A DNA stretch of 12,647 nt from a candidate division GN15 bacterium (GTDB lineage: Bacteria > Zixibacteria > MSB-5A5 > GN15 > FEB-12), in contig WJKG01000013.1 of assembly GCA_014729205.1 (NCBI GenBank), positions 1 to 12,647 on the forward strand, written 5' to 3'. The notes under the pieces are model-generated. The model was not told the origin of the DNA. It made no database searches and saw only the letters and a program-made list of their open reading frames with translations. A program made the position numbers and the translations under genes. Below, one piece after another: positions 12,065-12,647 of the stretch. The stretch's first letter is position 1. Every line of letters begins with the position of its first letter.

Positions 12065-12647
12065 TGACGACTCGCGACAGTACAGACGATCTGTTCGATA
12101 TTACCTTCATTGGTGCCGGTCCTGTGGCGATGTACGGGATGTACTACGCTGGACTGCGCATGACCCGGTTTAAAGCCATCGATATGCTGGAACAGGTGGG
12201 CGGCGGATTGATGGCGCTCTACCCCGAGAAGTACATATATGATGTGGCCGGATTCCCCAAGGTGTTGGCCAAGGACCTGACGGTGCAGTTTGAGCGCCAG
12301 GCAACACAGTACCCGCACGAATTGTGTCTGGGGGAGAAGGTGACCGGTCTGGAGCGCCGCGAAGATGGTGTGATCGAGTTGACGACCGACGAGGGGAAGC
12401 ACTTCTCGAGGTCCGTGATTATCTGCGCCGGCCTGGGGGCTTATATCCCGCGCTCCCTGGACATACCAAATGTGAAGGAGTTGGAGGGCAAGGGGGTGTT
12501 CTACTTCGCTACCCGTCTGGATGATTTCCGCAACAAGAATATCCTGATTGTCGGCGGTGGTGACTCAGCTTTTGATTATTCGCTAATGCTGGAGCCAGTG
12601 GCCAACAGCGTAGTGCATATTCATCGCAATGATTTTTTCAGCGCCCA
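12064..12647 (+). CDS. Ferredoxin-NADP+ reductase, thioredoxin-reductase-like type (partial, 3' end outside window)
   Basis: This flavoenzyme transfers electrons between NAD(P)H and a small redox protein. The window holds the first 194 codons of a protein that is usually about 330-350 residues. The FAD-binding motif GAGPVAMYG (17-25), the diagnostic stretch LYPEKYIYDVAGFPKVLAKD (53-72) and the NADPH-binding motif GGGDSAFDYSLMLE (from 164) are clear. The CxxC redox pair of true thioredoxin reductases is absent from the central domain (ICAGLGAYIPR, then the NADPH site), which points to the FNR/YumC group. The ATG overlaps the stop of the selenoprotein gene by one base, so expression depends on readthrough of the upstream TGA or reinitiation after it. 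This tight link suggests it supplies reducing power to the peroxiredoxins or rubredoxin-like protein. No stop occurs before the window edge. Confidence 0.92.
   Translation, partial: MTTRDSTDDLFDITFIGAGPVAMYGMYYAGLRMTRFKAIDMLEQVGGGLMALYPEKYIYDVAGFPKVLAKDLTVQFERQATQYPHELCLGEKVTGLERREDGVIELTTDEGKHFSRSVIICAGLGAYIPRSLDIPNVKELEGKGVFYFATRLDDFRNKNILIVGGGDSAFDYSLMLEPVANSVVHIHRNDFFSA

Noticed and set aside
1..12647. CRISPR arrays, insertion sequences, prophage or integrase genes, rRNA or tRNA genes
   Set aside because: I found no regular repeat-spacer arrays, no transposase-like frames with terminal repeats, and no complete tRNA or rRNA sequence.

Overview
This 12.6 kb window is a chromosomal stretch from a bacterium of moderate GC content, with almost every gene on the + strand. 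The gene set (pyruvate phosphate dikinase, ADP-forming acetyl-CoA synthetase, rubrerythrin and rubredoxin parts, peroxiredoxins, a selenocysteine codon) suggests an anaerobe or microaerophile that conserves energy by fermentation and has to cope with oxygen. The overall character resembles uncultured lineages such as Zixibacteria or other FCB-related phyla, but that placement is a guess from gene style and not a result.

Region 1 (1-1861) is a tightly packed module of membrane proteins: the last 23 codons of an upstream gene, a protein with two membrane anchors (87-965) and a polytopic protein of about seven helices (962-1780). It ends in a strong rho-independent terminator. None of the three has a function I recognise.

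Region 2 (1862-2742) starts with about 460 bases without a convincing gene. It holds two promoter-like sites, each with inverted repeats. The second is a near-consensus promoter (TTGACA, 17 bases, TATAGT) overlaid by two similar palindromes 23 bases apart. It drives a small, very basic protein with a tandem 15-residue repeat (2327-2674), which ends in its own terminator.

Region 3 (2743-8168) carries two central-metabolism enzymes in separate transcription units. The first is pyruvate phosphate dikinase with an unusual histone H1-like, lysine-rich N-terminal extension of 89 residues and a basic C-terminal tail. The second is a fused alpha-beta ADP-forming acetyl-CoA synthetase. Together they can yield ATP from phosphoenolpyruvate and from acetyl-CoA.

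Region 4 (8240 to the end) has no visible internal terminator and may be one long unit. It contains a DUF3566-like membrane protein with a proline-rich tail, glutamyl-tRNA synthetase, and then a redox cluster: a ferritin-like protein, a separate rubredoxin-like protein (together a split rubrerythrin), a one-cysteine peroxiredoxin, a selenocysteine peroxiredoxin, and the start of a thioredoxin-reductase-like ferredoxin-NADP+ reductase.

The main discovery is the gene at 11591-12064. A naive ORF caller breaks it at an in-frame TGA (11753-11755). That TGA lies exactly where the peroxidatic cysteine belongs in the TPG-C motif of PrxQ/BCP-type peroxiredoxins, the frame stays open and conserved beyond it, and a bacterial SECIS-like hairpin follows at the right distance. 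I read it as a selenoprotein peroxiredoxin, translationally coupled to its probable reductase partner.
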